Notes: generated from the letters alone by a model not told the origin. A DNA stretch of 64,000 bases from CACIAM-69d sp001698445 (GCF_043235035.1 NZ_JAZAQF010000095.1:1-64000); one strand, 5' to 3'; shown: positions 50,678 through 59,680, numbered from the stretch's first letter. Program-made: numbers and translations.

Positions 50678-51196
50678 ATGAGTCAGCCACAGTCCCTGGA
50701 GGGGCCCCATCCCGATCGCGAGTCTCTTCAGGTGCGTTGTGCGGTAATCACCGTCAGTGATACGCGCAATTTTGAGACCGATCGCAGTGGGCAACTGATT
50801 CGCGATCGCCTGACCTGGGCGGGCCACTCGATCGTGACCTACCAGATTTTGAAGGATGAACCGGCGCTGATTGCAGAAACAGTGTTGCAACTGTGCCAAA
50901 ACCCGGATATTGATGCCCTGCTGCTGAATGGGGGCACGGGCATTGCGCCTCGGGACACAACCTACGACGCGATCGCCCGGTTGCTCGACAAGACTTTGCC
51001 CGGATTTGGTGAACTGCTCCGGCAACTGAGCTTTGCAGAGGTTGGCTCACGGGCCATGGCTTCCCGGGCGATCGCTGGGGTTTGTCAAGGAAAGTTGGTG
51101 TTTTCGATGCCCGGATCGAGCAATGCGGTTAGCCTTGCCCTAGATTCTCTGATTCTGCCGGAGCTAGTTCACTTGGTGACTCAGCTTCAGAAATAG
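50678..51196 (+). CDS. moaB: Molybdenum cofactor biosynthesis protein MoaB
   Basis: A 172-residue protein. CAVITVSDTRNFETDRSGQLI opens the MogA/MoaB fold; LNGGTGIAPRDTTYDAI and VFSMPGSSNAVSLAL are the molybdopterin-binding motifs. MoaB/MogA adenylates molybdopterin before molybdate insertion. No other moa genes are adjacent. The gap to psb28 is about 100 bases. Confidence 0.93.
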   Translation: MSQPQSLEGPHPDRESLQVRCAVITVSDTRNFETDRSGQLIRDRLTWAGHSIVTYQILKDEPALIAETVLQLCQNPDIDALLLNGGTGIAPRDTTYDAIARLLDKTLPGFGELLRQLSFAEVGSRAMASRAIAGVCQGKLVFSMPGSSNAVSLALDSLILPELVHLVTQLQK

Positions 51197-51450
51197 CGGA
51201 TAGAGATTCTGGGTTACAGATCGAAGTTACAGATCAAAAATATGGATCAAAAATATGGATCGAAATGTTGATTTAGGAAGCTTCCTGGGTTGAATCAACC
51301 CGAGCTTCATTCGATCTTGCTTAATTCAATCTTAATTAATCACGAATTTGTTAATCACGAATTTGTTGATCAGTTGGGTGATCTGATCAATCGAGCGTTT
51401 AATTCGATTGATTTTTAACTTGATTGATTTTTAATTTGATGAATCAAAAG

Positions 51451-51531
51451 TGGGCAAGGAGAGATTCGAACTCTCATGGATTTCTCCGCCGCATTTTGAG
51501 TGCGGTGCGTCTACCGTTCCGCCACTTGCCC
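51451..51531 (-). tRNA. tRNA-Leu (CAA)
   Basis: Complete class II tRNA on the minus strand. The acceptor arms GGGCAAG and CTTGCCC pair; the anticodon stem CCGCA/TGCGG encloses the loop CTCAAAA with anticodon CAA (decodes TTG); the T arm is GAGAG-TTCGAAT-CTCTC. The long variable arm and no encoded CCA fit leucine. Confidence 0.93.
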
Positions 51532-51545
51532 GTAGCGCTCTGCAA

Positions 51546-52409
51546 TTATAGCGGATTTTTTGAAAAATGGTGCAACAAATCTCGATATTCTCGGCTGTGG
51601 GCCCAACGATCAATTTCACGGGCCCGTAACACGGGAACGGGATGGGTCAAAGTTGCGGTGCGAGCGCGTTTGAGGGCGGCTCCCAGTTGAGATTGGTCGA
51701 TCGCGTCATAGGCCCGGGCCTGGGCCAGGAATGCTTCGACATTCAACAGGGGTGCAAGATTAGGCGAGCCACCCGCCAATTTCATCAACACCGAAGCCAC
51801 CACCGTAGGATCTTGCACGGCCAACAGGGCCGCTCGATCGCAGGTGAATTCTGCACAACGAGACCACTCCAGCAGCCGCTCCTGCAAGCCCTGGGCGAAC
51901 CACCGTCCCCACTCGGGCACTTGTCCCGCCGCCAACACCAGCACGTTAGCCAGGGTCAGATAGAGGCTATGTTCACATTTGAGATGCCCCAGCTCGTGGG
52001 CAATCACCGCCTGGGTTTCCAGGGGGGTGAGCAAGTCCAGCAGGGCCGAGTGAATGACCACGAAGGGCCGCCGCCCTCGCATCGCAAAGGTGTAGGCGTT
52101 GGGAACCGGGTGTTGGCGCACGTAAAGCTGCGGTGCTTCCAGATCTAGCCGTTGGGCTGCCTCTTGCAACAGGTGGTGCAGGTGGGGCAGTTGGTGGGGC
52201 CCCACCAACAGGCTGGCGGCGATGTTTTCGAGATACATCACCTCCTCCGCGATCGGTCCCACCAGATTGCGCACCAGCAGATCCAGACCCGGCCAGCGAT
52301 CGAGCGCTTGGGTTGCTGCCAAATCGAGGGGATGTCGAAATTGGTTGGCGCGCAGCCCCAACAGCCGCAGGGGCGCTGGGGAGGTGGAATGCTCGGAACC
52401 GTCAGCCAT
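51546..52409 (-). CDS. M48 family metallopeptidase
   Basis: A 287-residue zinc peptidase. The motif VIAHELGHLKCEHSLY supplies the HExxH ligands, and the glutamate in RCAEFTCDRAAL is the third. One weak hydrophobic segment lies near SLYLTLANVLVLAAGQVPEWG. The family resembles HtpX/Oma1-type quality-control peptidases. It converges with the tRNA-Leu and precedes murA downstream on the same strand (60-base gap). Confidence 0.85.
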   Translation of the reverse strand: MADGSEHSTSPAPLRLLGLRANQFRHPLDLAATQALDRWPGLDLLVRNLVGPIAEEVMYLENIAASLLVGPHQLPHLHHLLQEAAQRLDLEAPQLYVRQHPVPNAYTFAMRGRRPFVVIHSALLDLLTPLETQAVIAHELGHLKCEHSLYLTLANVLVLAAGQVPEWGRWFAQGLQERLLEWSRCAEFTCDRAALLAVQDPTVVASVLMKLAGGSPNLAPLLNVEAFLAQARAYDAIDQSQLGAALKRARTATLTHPVPVLRAREIDRWAHSREYRDLLHHFSKNPL

Positions 52410-52468
52410 TGTGTTGGAAAAGGGAGGATTTGGAGGACGGGCCGCGGGGGCCTGGCTCTGGCTTGAGT

Positions 52469-53746
52469 TTAGCTCACGGCTGCGGGCACTGCGCCCTCTG
52501 CAAAATCATTCAGGCGCTGGATGTTGGCCCCGATCGAGCGAAGTTTGTTCTCAATGTTTTCATAGCCCCGATCGAGGTGATGCAGGCCGCGGATGGTGGT
52601 TTTGCCCCGGGCCGCCAAGCCCGCCACCACCAGGGCTGCCCCCGCCCGCAAATCCGAAGCGGTGACCGGCGCACCGGACAAGAACGGCACTCCCTTGACG
52701 ATCGCCACCCGGTCTTTGACCCGAATGTTGGCCCCCATGCGATTCAGCTCTGCCACATGGCGCAGACGGTTTTCAAACACCGTTTCGGTAATGGTGCTGC
52801 TGCCTTCGCAGAGGGTGAGCAGGGCCATGAATTGGGCTTGCATATCCGTGGGAAAACCGGGGAACGGCAGGGTTTCCAAATCCGTTGCAAACAGACCTTG
52901 GCCGGGAAAAACGCGAATACTGGTTCCCTCGATCGCCGTTTGCACCCCGATCGCCTCTAGCTTGGCCAAAGTGGCGCTCATGTGGTCGGGAATCACTGGC
53001 CCCACCAACAGGTCTGAGCGTGTGGCCGCTGCCGCCACCAAAAACGTTCCTGCTTCGATTCGATCGGGAATGACGGAATGTTCGGTGGAATGGAGCTTTT
53101 CCACGCCCTCAATCACCACCGTGTCCGTTCCTGCACCGCGAACCTTCGCCCCCATCGCGTTGCAGAAATTCGCCAAATCAATAATTTCCGGCTCCCGCGC
53201 CGCATTTTCCAGAATGGTTTCCCCTTCCGCGAGGGTGGCCGCCATCATCAAGGTTTCCGTGGCTCCCACGCTGGGATAGTCCAGATAAATGCGGGCCCCC
53301 GTGAGGCGCGACTTACCGCGAATGCTGGCGAATACAATCCCGCTGTCAATATGCACATCGGCCCCCATGGCCTGGAGACCCCGTACATGGAGTTCCACGG
53401 GCCGCGCCCCGATCGCGCAGCCGCCGGGCAGGGGGAACCGGGCCTCGCCCATCCGGGCCAACAGGGCCCCAATGGCAAAGAAGCTAGCCCGCAGTTGGCT
53501 CACCAACTCATAGGGAGCTTCGGCGCGGTTGATGTGGCGTGCGTCAATTTCCCATGTGTCGCCCAGGCAGCGGGTTTTCAGCCCCAGCGCTTCCAACACC
53601 TGACCCATCCGCGCCACATCCACCAGCAAGGGCACGTTACGGATTCGGCATTCTCCGGAGCACAGTACCGTGGCCGCCAACAGTACGAGGGCGGAGTTTT
53701 TGGCTCCACTGACTGAGACATGGCCGCTGAGTGGCTGACCACCCAA
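52469..53746 (-). CDS. murA: UDP-N-acetylglucosamine 1-carboxyvinyltransferase MurA
   Basis: A cell-wall enzyme that transfers enolpyruvate to UDP-GlcNAc. Diagnostic blocks: GHVSVSGAKNSALVLLAA, ELVSQLRASFFAIGALLARMG, PLPGGCAIGARPVELHVRG (with the active-site cysteine), DYPSVGATETLMMAATLA and IPDRIEAGTFLVAAAATR. From TTG at 53746 the protein has 425 residues, but the conserved block ADEPILEILGG lies upstream in the same open frame (to about 53880) where no ATG, GTG or TTG exists. GGAGG precedes an ACG or ATA codon near 53813-53822. The true start is discussed in the findings. Confidence 0.95.
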   Translation of the reverse strand: MGGQPLSGHVSVSGAKNSALVLLAATVLCSGECRIRNVPLLVDVARMGQVLEALGLKTRCLGDTWEIDARHINRAEAPYELVSQLRASFFAIGALLARMGEARFPLPGGCAIGARPVELHVRGLQAMGADVHIDSGIVFASIRGKSRLTGARIYLDYPSVGATETLMMAATLAEGETILENAAREPEIIDLANFCNAMGAKVRGAGTDTVVIEGVEKLHSTEHSVIPDRIEAGTFLVAAAATRSDLLVGPVIPDHMSATLAKLEAIGVQTAIEGTSIRVFPGQGLFATDLETLPFPGFPTDMQAQFMALLTLCEGSSTITETVFENRLRHVAELNRMGANIRVKDRVAIVKGVPFLSGAPVTASDLRAGAALVVAGLAARGKTTIRGLHHLDRGYENIENKLRSIGANIQRLNDFAEGAVPAAVS

Positions 53747-54174
53747 GATTTCTAGGATGGGTTCATCCGCTTCGCGGGAAGCAGAGAGGGGGGAAGTGCT
53801 AGACGGGGAAACTATGGCCGTGGTCCTCCAAAAACGCGCGCCAAGCTGAAATGTTGCGAGAATGCAAATTTCGTTTAGATTCTACACAACTCAACTTCCC
53901 TGGCAATGTTCTCCAGATCCTGAAACCCACGTATGGGGGGCGATCGGTCAATTCCGGTTTCGGCGCTTTCCCAGCAAGCTGAACCCCAGCCAGCGCGATC
54001 GGGCGGGGTGAGTCTAATGAATTGTCAATTCCCTTCGGAGGGGGGGATAACTAGCGCCTGAGTGGGTGCTTGAACGGGAGCAAACATGATGGGCGATCGC
54101 TCGCAATCCGATCTTCGTGGATCCCACTTTTTTAATGCTGCTCAAAAAAATCCAAAAAAAATTTCTAAAAGGGG

Positions 54175-54202
54175 TTGCGCTCCAGACTGAAAGTGCTAAT
54201 AT
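54175..54202 (+). promoter_or_regulatory. Sigma70-type promoter of the tRNA-Leu (CAG) gene
   Basis: A -35 TTGCGC (54175-54180) and a -10 TAATAT (54197-54202) separated by 16 bases, followed 14 bases later by the tRNA. Good consensus match for a stable RNA gene. Confidence 0.7.
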
Positions 54203-54215
54203 TGATTCCGCGCAA

Positions 54216-54299
54216 GCGGAACTGGCGGAATTGGTAGACGCGCAAGATTCAGGTTCTTGTGTTCGCAAGGACTTCCGGGTTCAAGTCCCGGGTTCCGCA
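54216..54299 (+). tRNA. tRNA-Leu (CAG)
   Basis: Complete class II tRNA. Acceptor arms GCGGAAC and GTTCCGC pair; the anticodon stem CAAGA/TCTTG encloses TTCAGGT with anticodon CAG (decodes CTG); a long variable arm (TGTTCGCAAGGACT) and T arm CGGG-TTCAAGT-CCCG follow. Ends in discriminator A without an encoded CCA. Confidence 0.95.
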
Positions 54300-54313
54300 T
54301 TTTAAACGCCAAC

Positions 54314-55090
54314 ATGATTACAAGCGTCAAAAATTCACTGGTTAAGCAGCTTAAAAAGCTTCATCAAGCCAAGGGAAGACGCGAAGAAAATCAATTCTTA
54401 ATCGAGGGAACTCATCTGTTGCAAGAAGCAATTGCAGTGGGTTATTCCCTCGATTTTGTTTGTTGCACACCCACTTGGCAAGAAAAATATCCAGCGGATT
54501 TTGCGCGGGCGGCGGCCCACGCCCCGATCGAGCTGGTGGCCGAGCCAGTGCTCCAAGCGATTGCCACCACGGTGAACCCCGACGGGGTGGTAGCGGTGGC
54601 CCAACGTTGCCCGATCGCCCCTCAGCGATCACTCCAGATTGCTTTGGGCTTGGAACGGCTTCAGGATCCCGGGAACCTGGGCACGATCGTGCGGGCGGCG
54701 GCGGCGGCCAGTTGTGACCAAATTTGGTTAAGTGACGACAGCGTTGATCTGGATCATCCCAAGGTGTTGCGCTCCACGGCGGGTCAGTGGTTCCGAATGC
54801 CGATGCAGGTGGCGGAAGATTTGCGATCGACTGTGCGCGACCTGAAGCAACAGGGTTTCAAGATTGTGGCTACAGTACCCACGGCCGACCTCAGCTATTG
54901 GGAGGCGGATTTGCGATCGCCTGTGATGGTGTTGTTGGGCAACGAGGGCGCGGGTCTTTCTCCGGAGCTAATTGCTGAGGCGGATACGGCTGTGCGCATT
55001 CCCCTTGCGCCGGGGGTTGAGTCCCTGAATGTGTCGGTGACGGCGGCGCTCCTGTTGTACGAAATTCAACGCCAGCAAACCCGGGCCTAG
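54314..55090 (+). CDS. SpoU/TrmH-type RNA 2'-O-methyltransferase
   Basis: A 258-residue SPOUT methyltransferase. An N-terminal substrate-binding part (SVKNSLVKQLKKLHQAKGRREENQFLIEG) precedes the SpoU core with ALGLERLQDPGNLGTIVRAAAAA, LLGNEGAGLSPEL and the trefoil-knot end PLAPGVESLNVSVTAALLLYE. It modifies rRNA or tRNA riboses; the target is unknown. The ATG at 54314 matches the family; the tRNA-Leu gene ends 14 bases earlier, so the two may be co-transcribed. Confidence 0.92.
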   Translation: MITSVKNSLVKQLKKLHQAKGRREENQFLIEGTHLLQEAIAVGYSLDFVCCTPTWQEKYPADFARAAAHAPIELVAEPVLQAIATTVNPDGVVAVAQRCPIAPQRSLQIALGLERLQDPGNLGTIVRAAAAASCDQIWLSDDSVDLDHPKVLRSTAGQWFRMPMQVAEDLRSTVRDLKQQGFKIVATVPTADLSYWEADLRSPVMVLLGNEGAGLSPELIAEADTAVRIPLAPGVESLNVSVTAALLLYEIQRQQTRA

Positions 55091-55094
55091 AAAC

Positions 55095-55250
55095 CCATTT
55101 CAGCCCAGAGCTTCACCCAAGCGTTTCTCTCCAAATTTTCAACCAGAATCTTCAACCCAACTCTTCAACCAGGGTCTTCAATCCAAAACTTTAACCAAAA
55201 TCTTTAACCAAAATCTTTAGCCAGAATCTTTAACCAGAATCTCAGACCCC
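55095..55250. repeat. 15-16-base tandem repeat after the methyltransferase gene
   Basis: Eight to nine degenerate copies of AACCAGAATCTTCA-like units between convergent genes. Confidence 0.85.
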
Positions 55251-55278
55251 AGCCTGTAGGGTTGAGAGCTGAGAAGTG

Positions 55279-55848
55279 CTAGGGTTTCGTGCTGGGTTGG
55301 GGTTGTCCTTCTGGCAAATCCAGTTCGATGTTGGTTCCCCGATCGAGCACTTCAATATCCCACTGGCCTCGGGCCCCGCTTTCAAACACAATAAAGCGAC
55401 CATCGGGACTGATGCGGGGCGATCGCACCCAACCGCGATAGCCCTGGGTGAGCACTTGAACCTGGCCCGTCGCCCGATCGTATAGCTCAACTTCCGGGCG
55501 GGCGTAGTCGCTGGCCAGATAAACCAAATAGCGACCGGTTTGGCTGAGGCTGGGTTGCTCGGCGATCGCGTCTCGGCGGTTTAACCGAGGCAGCTCAATG
55601 AAGCGGCGCTGCTGCAAGTCAAATAGCAAAATCTGGCGGTTGCCCCCTCGGTTGGAAACAAAGGCCAACATCCGCCCATCGCCGCTGAGACTGGGCTGCT
55701 CATCGGCATAGCGGGAATTGAGGGTGAGGGGAACGTTGAGGTTGGCTCCGTTGCCACAAGCAACCAGGAGCGCGGCTGTGCTGAGAACAACCGCGCTCCG
55801 GCTTAGGGCCCGTTGACCCAATCTGAGGGACGATCGCAAAACGGACAA
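55279..55848 (-). CDS. TolB-like beta-propeller lipoprotein
   Basis: A 189-residue protein. The N-terminus has a basic start and hydrophobic core ending in the lipobox LLVAC, so it should be a lipoprotein. The body has three TolB/WD-type blades: YADEQPSLSGDGRMLAFVSNRG, AIAEQPSLSQTGRYLVYLASD and VRSPRISPDGRFIVFESGARG. A whole propeller would need six or seven, so it is either short or oligomeric. Function unknown; possibly cell-envelope. Confidence 0.75.
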   Translation of the reverse strand: MSVLRSSLRLGQRALSRSAVVLSTAALLVACGNGANLNVPLTLNSRYADEQPSLSGDGRMLAFVSNRGGNRQILLFDLQQRRFIELPRLNRRDAIAEQPSLSQTGRYLVYLASDYARPEVELYDRATGQVQVLTQGYRGWVRSPRISPDGRFIVFESGARGQWDIEVLDRGTNIELDLPEGQPQPSTKP

Positions 55849-55876
55849 GGGCGTTTAGGGGAAGTTTCGCTGGAGG

Positions 55877-57073
55877 TTAGCGTTCAAACTTAACGGGGCG
55901 ATCGAAGTCGTCTTCGTAGCGATCGCTGCCATTACCGTCGGAAAAACGGGCTTCCGAGTCACGGCTGCTGCCCAGGGAGCCATCACCTTCCTCGTCCTTG
56001 GGACTCAGATCCAGGGGCGGACGACTGCTGGCCTGGTCGGCGTAGCGATCCCAATCTTCTTCGGTGGGTTCCGGGTCGATCGGTTGATAGGACACGTAGC
56101 TATCGGCGGGTTCCACCTCTGCGGCATAGCTATCGCTGTAGCTGCTTTTGCGGGCGGGAGGCTCGTCAACATAGTTGGTGCGGCTGACCGGTGGCTCATC
56201 GGCCAAGGGAGCCGCGCCAGAACGACGCTTGCGAGTGGGAGCGCGATCCTCGGGGCCGCTGGGTCGATCGCGCCGACTGCGAGGGGATCGATCGGGCTGC
56301 TCCCAGCGATCTTCCCCCCAAGATTCCTCCGATCGGGTGGGGTCAACTCGCGTGGAGTCAACTCGCGTGGAGTCAACAGTGGGGCGACGGCTCGATCGGC
56401 TCACGGGCGGCTCGCTCCAATCGGCTCCCGTTTCGGGGCGGTTGGGTGGGCGCTGGGCGGGCCGACGCTTGCGAGGAACGCCACCACCATCGGGGCTGGT
56501 TCCGGCACTGGGGCCGCCAAAGGAATCGCGGTCATCGCGTGGGGGGCGTTGGGTCGGCGGTCGGCGGCGCGGCGGCGCATCATACCCACCATCGCGACTA
56601 TCGCGGCTGTCGCGGACTTCACGGCCATCGCGCGATCGGCTGCCATATTCCTCGGCGGCGCGGCTGTCGCGGCTGTCGTCGCTGCCCCGAATCCGGCGAT
56701 TGTAAGGCTGGCGTTCGATCGGCTCCATGTCATCCAGTTCCGCTCGATACACCCGACTCACGGGCCGATCGTCATCCACCAGGGGCGCAGTGCGCTTGGC
56801 CTGCTCCGTGGTCACGTTCCGCAGCCGAATACTTTCGTAAGCGAAAAAGATGGCTGACCCTGCCAACAGGAATTGGCTGAATTGCAGAATCGGATCCAGC
56901 CGCCAGCTATTAAAAAACAGAATGCCACCGCACAGCAGACCCACCGCCGCGAAAAAGATGTCGTAATCGCGGGCCAGTCCTGGCTTGTACGATCGAATGA
57001 AATAGAGTGCAGCGCCCGCCACCGCGAGGATGATGCCGATGAGGCTGCCCCAGCTAAAGCCAACGTTAACCAT
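55877..57073 (-). CDS. ycf66: Ycf66 family protein with long charged tail
   Basis: A 398-residue protein. The N-terminal 90 residues hold the conserved Ycf66 membrane part (NVGFSWGSLIGIILAVAGAALYFIRSYKPGLARDYDIFF, read as blocks, with helices at residues about 9-26, 38-54 and 65-80). The rest, about 300 residues, is a highly charged, R/D/S-rich tail with repeats (RDSRDSRDG; DSTRVDSTRVDPTR) and is likely disordered. Other family members are much shorter. psbX lies upstream on the same strand. Ycf66 function is unknown; it is near-universal in cyanobacteria and some plastids. Confidence 0.85.
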   Translation of the reverse strand: MVNVGFSWGSLIGIILAVAGAALYFIRSYKPGLARDYDIFFAAVGLLCGGILFFNSWRLDPILQFSQFLLAGSAIFFAYESIRLRNVTTEQAKRTAPLVDDDRPVSRVYRAELDDMEPIERQPYNRRIRGSDDSRDSRAAEEYGSRSRDGREVRDSRDSRDGGYDAPPRRRPPTQRPPRDDRDSFGGPSAGTSPDGGGVPRKRRPAQRPPNRPETGADWSEPPVSRSSRRPTVDSTRVDSTRVDPTRSEESWGEDRWEQPDRSPRSRRDRPSGPEDRAPTRKRRSGAAPLADEPPVSRTNYVDEPPARKSSYSDSYAAEVEPADSYVSYQPIDPEPTEEDWDRYADQASSRPPLDLSPKDEEGDGSLGSSRDSEARFSDGNGSDRYEDDFDRPVKFER

Positions 57074-57209
57074 CGTCCCTCAAGAACGTTACGGGTTTAT
57101 TCTAACGACGAACGGCGGCTCCGATGGGGTTACCGGAACCGCCGTCCTTTGCGGGCGATCGCGCCGAGGCTATCCCAACCGCAGGGGTTGAGCGGCACGA
57201 CAAGCAACC

Positions 57210-57332
57210 TTAGAAAGTGCGTTTTACCTTGTCATTCTGGCTGATGACGATCAAGCCAACGGTAATCGGCAGCACCACAATTACGGCTCCCAAGAGCAGG
57301 CTCCACAGGAAATTCGCCAAAGAAGCAGTCAT
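57210..57332 (-). CDS. psbX: Photosystem II protein PsbX
   Basis: A 40-residue single-helix thylakoid protein: MTASLANFLWSLLLGAVIVV then LPITVGLIVISQNDKVKRTF. The LANFLWSL start and ISQ.DK end are typical. PsbX sits near cytochrome b559 and affects quinone turnover. It is the gene upstream of ycf66 on the minus strand (about 135 bases) and diverges from yggT. Confidence 0.93.
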   Translation of the reverse strand: MTASLANFLWSLLLGAVIVVLPITVGLIVISQNDKVKRTF

Positions 57333-57590
57333 AGTTATCCTCGGATTGAAAACGCACAATTGGCTCTAGGGTTGTATTTTATCGCCCGATCGACGCTCTG
57401 TCGCCCCAACGGAATTGAGAATTTCCCAGAATGATCCGTCAAGCTTTACGATCATCCGTGCTGCGGCTGATATCTCCGAGCGGGGTTGGGTGGCATCTGG
57501 GCCGGGCGCTGCCCTCTGAGCCAGATTTTGCGCTAGCCATTCCCCCGAGGCCGATCGCCCGCCCTTCTCAATTTCTACCCCAAGTTCGGC

Positions 57591-57878
57591 ATGAGTACCG
57601 TTGTGATTGGATCGTGGGCCCTGAGCCTGCTGTTGGGTCTGTTCATTTTGTTGTTCATTGTCCGAATTGTGCTGACTTGGTATCCCCAGGTGGATGCCCA
57701 AAAGTTGCCCTTTAAGTTGGCGGTGGCTCCGACGGAACCCTTTTTGAAGGTGACCCGCGCGATCGTCCCCCCGATCGGCGGTGTGGACATCAGCCCGATC
57801 ATTTGGGTTGGGTTGGTGAGCTTGTTGCGTGAAGTGCTGCTGGGGCAACAGGGGCTGATCACCATGAGCTTGAACTAA
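57591..57878 (+). CDS. YggT/Ycf19-like membrane protein
   Basis: A 95-residue protein with two hydrophobic helices (VVIGSWALSLLLGLFILLFIVRIVL, read in two parts, and ISPIIWVGLVSLLREVLL) around the conserved WYPQVDAQKLPFKLAVAPTEPFL and RAIVPPIGGVDISP. YggT/YlmG proteins are linked to nucleoid, photosystem and division functions. The start at 57591 gives the usual length. Confidence 0.9.
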   Translation: MSTVVIGSWALSLLLGLFILLFIVRIVLTWYPQVDAQKLPFKLAVAPTEPFLKVTRAIVPPIGGVDISPIIWVGLVSLLREVLLGQQGLITMSLN

Positions 57879-57929
57879 CTGAAATGCCGACCCCTAGCCC
57901 AGCTCAAACGTTGTTGAGGTGGGCTGTGT

Positions 57930-59630
57930 TTAGGTAGGCTGTCGATCGCTGTTGCTGGCATAGACCGGACAACAACCATCGGGAGCCACGCGCCGATCGG
58001 CCAGGGGAGAGGCGGGATTTCGGCAATGTTGCCCCCGATAAAATTGGCAAGTTTGGCAACAGATCAAGTCCGGTGTGTCGGGCCAGGCGGTGTTGCGATC
58101 GAGCACTTCCCGAGGGGACATGCCTCGCAACACCAAATCCGATCCCTGCCAGCGCACTTCCACCAGCCCCGTTTCCGCAAAGGCTTTCCAGCGGGGACTA
58201 TGGACGATCGCATCAGGCAGATGCACCGTGGCGGCTCCCTCTCCGGTGCTAATTTCCCCTTCATATCGTTCGATCGGGGCGGCCGGTTGGGCAAAGCTTT
58301 CCCCGATCGGCAACTCCAAAGCAGCACCCGCACTGGGGCAATGGATTTGGTAGCGGCTGTTGAGTTCATCCAGGGCCGCCAAACCCGACAAATGATCAAT
58401 GCCCCCATGGACAAACACCACATGCTGAGGGCGCATGTTGTGGATCAGTTGCAGCGTGCCCAAGCCGTCCGAATGTTCCGACAGTTCATAGGTGCTGTAA
58501 AGAATTCGATCGCCCTCATGAGGGCTGCGGAGAGGCTCGGCTTCCAACCGGCCACCCGCAGCCGCCTGCACAGACACCAACCAACGTCCCGTCTGACAGA
58601 AGCGATCGCACAGTTGGGCCACGGGCAAATCATCATCCACCAACAGCAGGCAGGGGCCTTCCAGGGCCAAATCGGGCCCGTTTTGATCGCTCGACAGCCG
58701 CCGCACCAGCGGCCGCACCCGATCATCCCAAAACAGGTTTTGATGGCGGGCAAAATTCTGCACCGACTCCGGCAATCGATCGAGAATTGCCAAATAGGCA
58801 TCACAGCCGGCCGCCACCTGGCGATCGACCCAAATGGTAAATTCACGCCCCGTGAAGTAGTGGTGGCTGCGCAACAGCATCAACAACTCTTGGCCCAGAC
58901 CCAACAGCGGCACGGGCAACAGCACTGATCGCCCCTGGGCCAGGGCTTGGCTAACCTGATCCGCGAGGTCATTTTCCTGGCGGCGACGACGCGATCGGCG
59001 GGCCACCCCGTAGGATCCCTCCACGATCAACACATCCGGCGCAAGGCCGCGCACCTCCGTGAGGGGCATTCCTTCCACCAACCGGCCATTGGACAGGAAA
59101 AAATCCCCGCTGTAAGCCACGCAATATTCGCGCGATCGATTGCTGCGGGATTCGGCCCGGGACTGGTATCGCAACAGGGTGAGGGCCGCTCCCGGCAAAT
59201 GACCAGCGGGCAACAACTCCACCGTCAAATCATCGGCCAAGGCCACGGGCGATCGCCAAGGAAGGGCCTGGCAAAACAGCGGAATCGACTCCAGAGGGCG
59301 ATCGAGCCAATTGGTGGGCAACAGTTGGGCCGTTTCGCCGCTGGCAAAAATCGGCAAATGGGGAAACTGCTCATGGAGCTTCAGCAACCCGCGTGCATGG
59401 TCGCGGTGGGCATGGCTGCAAACCACCCAATCGGCCGGCATTCGGCCCCAACCCACCATGCCCGATCGCGGTCGGATGGGGTTTGGATGATCCCACGCTT
59501 CACCCAGGAGGGGCGACAGGCTCCGCAAGCCACAGTCCAACATGACGCGATGGGTTCCCAATCGCACCACCAGACACATCCCTTCGCCCCCATGGCCCAC
59601 GGCATAGGGCAAGCACTCTAGCTCGGTCAC
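57930..59630 (-). CDS. MBL-fold/beta-CASP nuclease-like protein with cysteine-rich tail
   Basis: A 566-residue protein. The metallo-beta-lactamase motif is SHAHRDHARG, followed by AYSGDFFLSNGRLVEGMP. Beta-CASP motifs follow: A in LIVEGSYG, the serine/histidine-rich B in STYELSEHSDG and C in VVFVHGG, which mark RNA/DNA-processing enzymes of the RNase J/CPSF73 group. The last 60 residues add a cluster of six cysteines (CCQTCQFYRGQHC, GCC), like a zinc-binding domain. Probably an RNase; the substrate is unknown. Confidence 0.8.
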   Translation of the reverse strand: MTELECLPYAVGHGGEGMCLVVRLGTHRVMLDCGLRSLSPLLGEAWDHPNPIRPRSGMVGWGRMPADWVVCSHAHRDHARGLLKLHEQFPHLPIFASGETAQLLPTNWLDRPLESIPLFCQALPWRSPVALADDLTVELLPAGHLPGAALTLLRYQSRAESRSNRSREYCVAYSGDFFLSNGRLVEGMPLTEVRGLAPDVLIVEGSYGVARRSRRRRQENDLADQVSQALAQGRSVLLPVPLLGLGQELLMLLRSHHYFTGREFTIWVDRQVAAGCDAYLAILDRLPESVQNFARHQNLFWDDRVRPLVRRLSSDQNGPDLALEGPCLLLVDDDLPVAQLCDRFCQTGRWLVSVQAAAGGRLEAEPLRSPHEGDRILYSTYELSEHSDGLGTLQLIHNMRPQHVVFVHGGIDHLSGLAALDELNSRYQIHCPSAGAALELPIGESFAQPAAPIERYEGEISTGEGAATVHLPDAIVHSPRWKAFAETGLVEVRWQGSDLVLRGMSPREVLDRNTAWPDTPDLICCQTCQFYRGQHCRNPASPLADRRVAPDGCCPVYASNSDRQPT

Positions 59631-59680
59631 AGGTTTGGGTTCCTTGATTGATCGGCCGCCACTGGGCCGATCGCCCTTCG

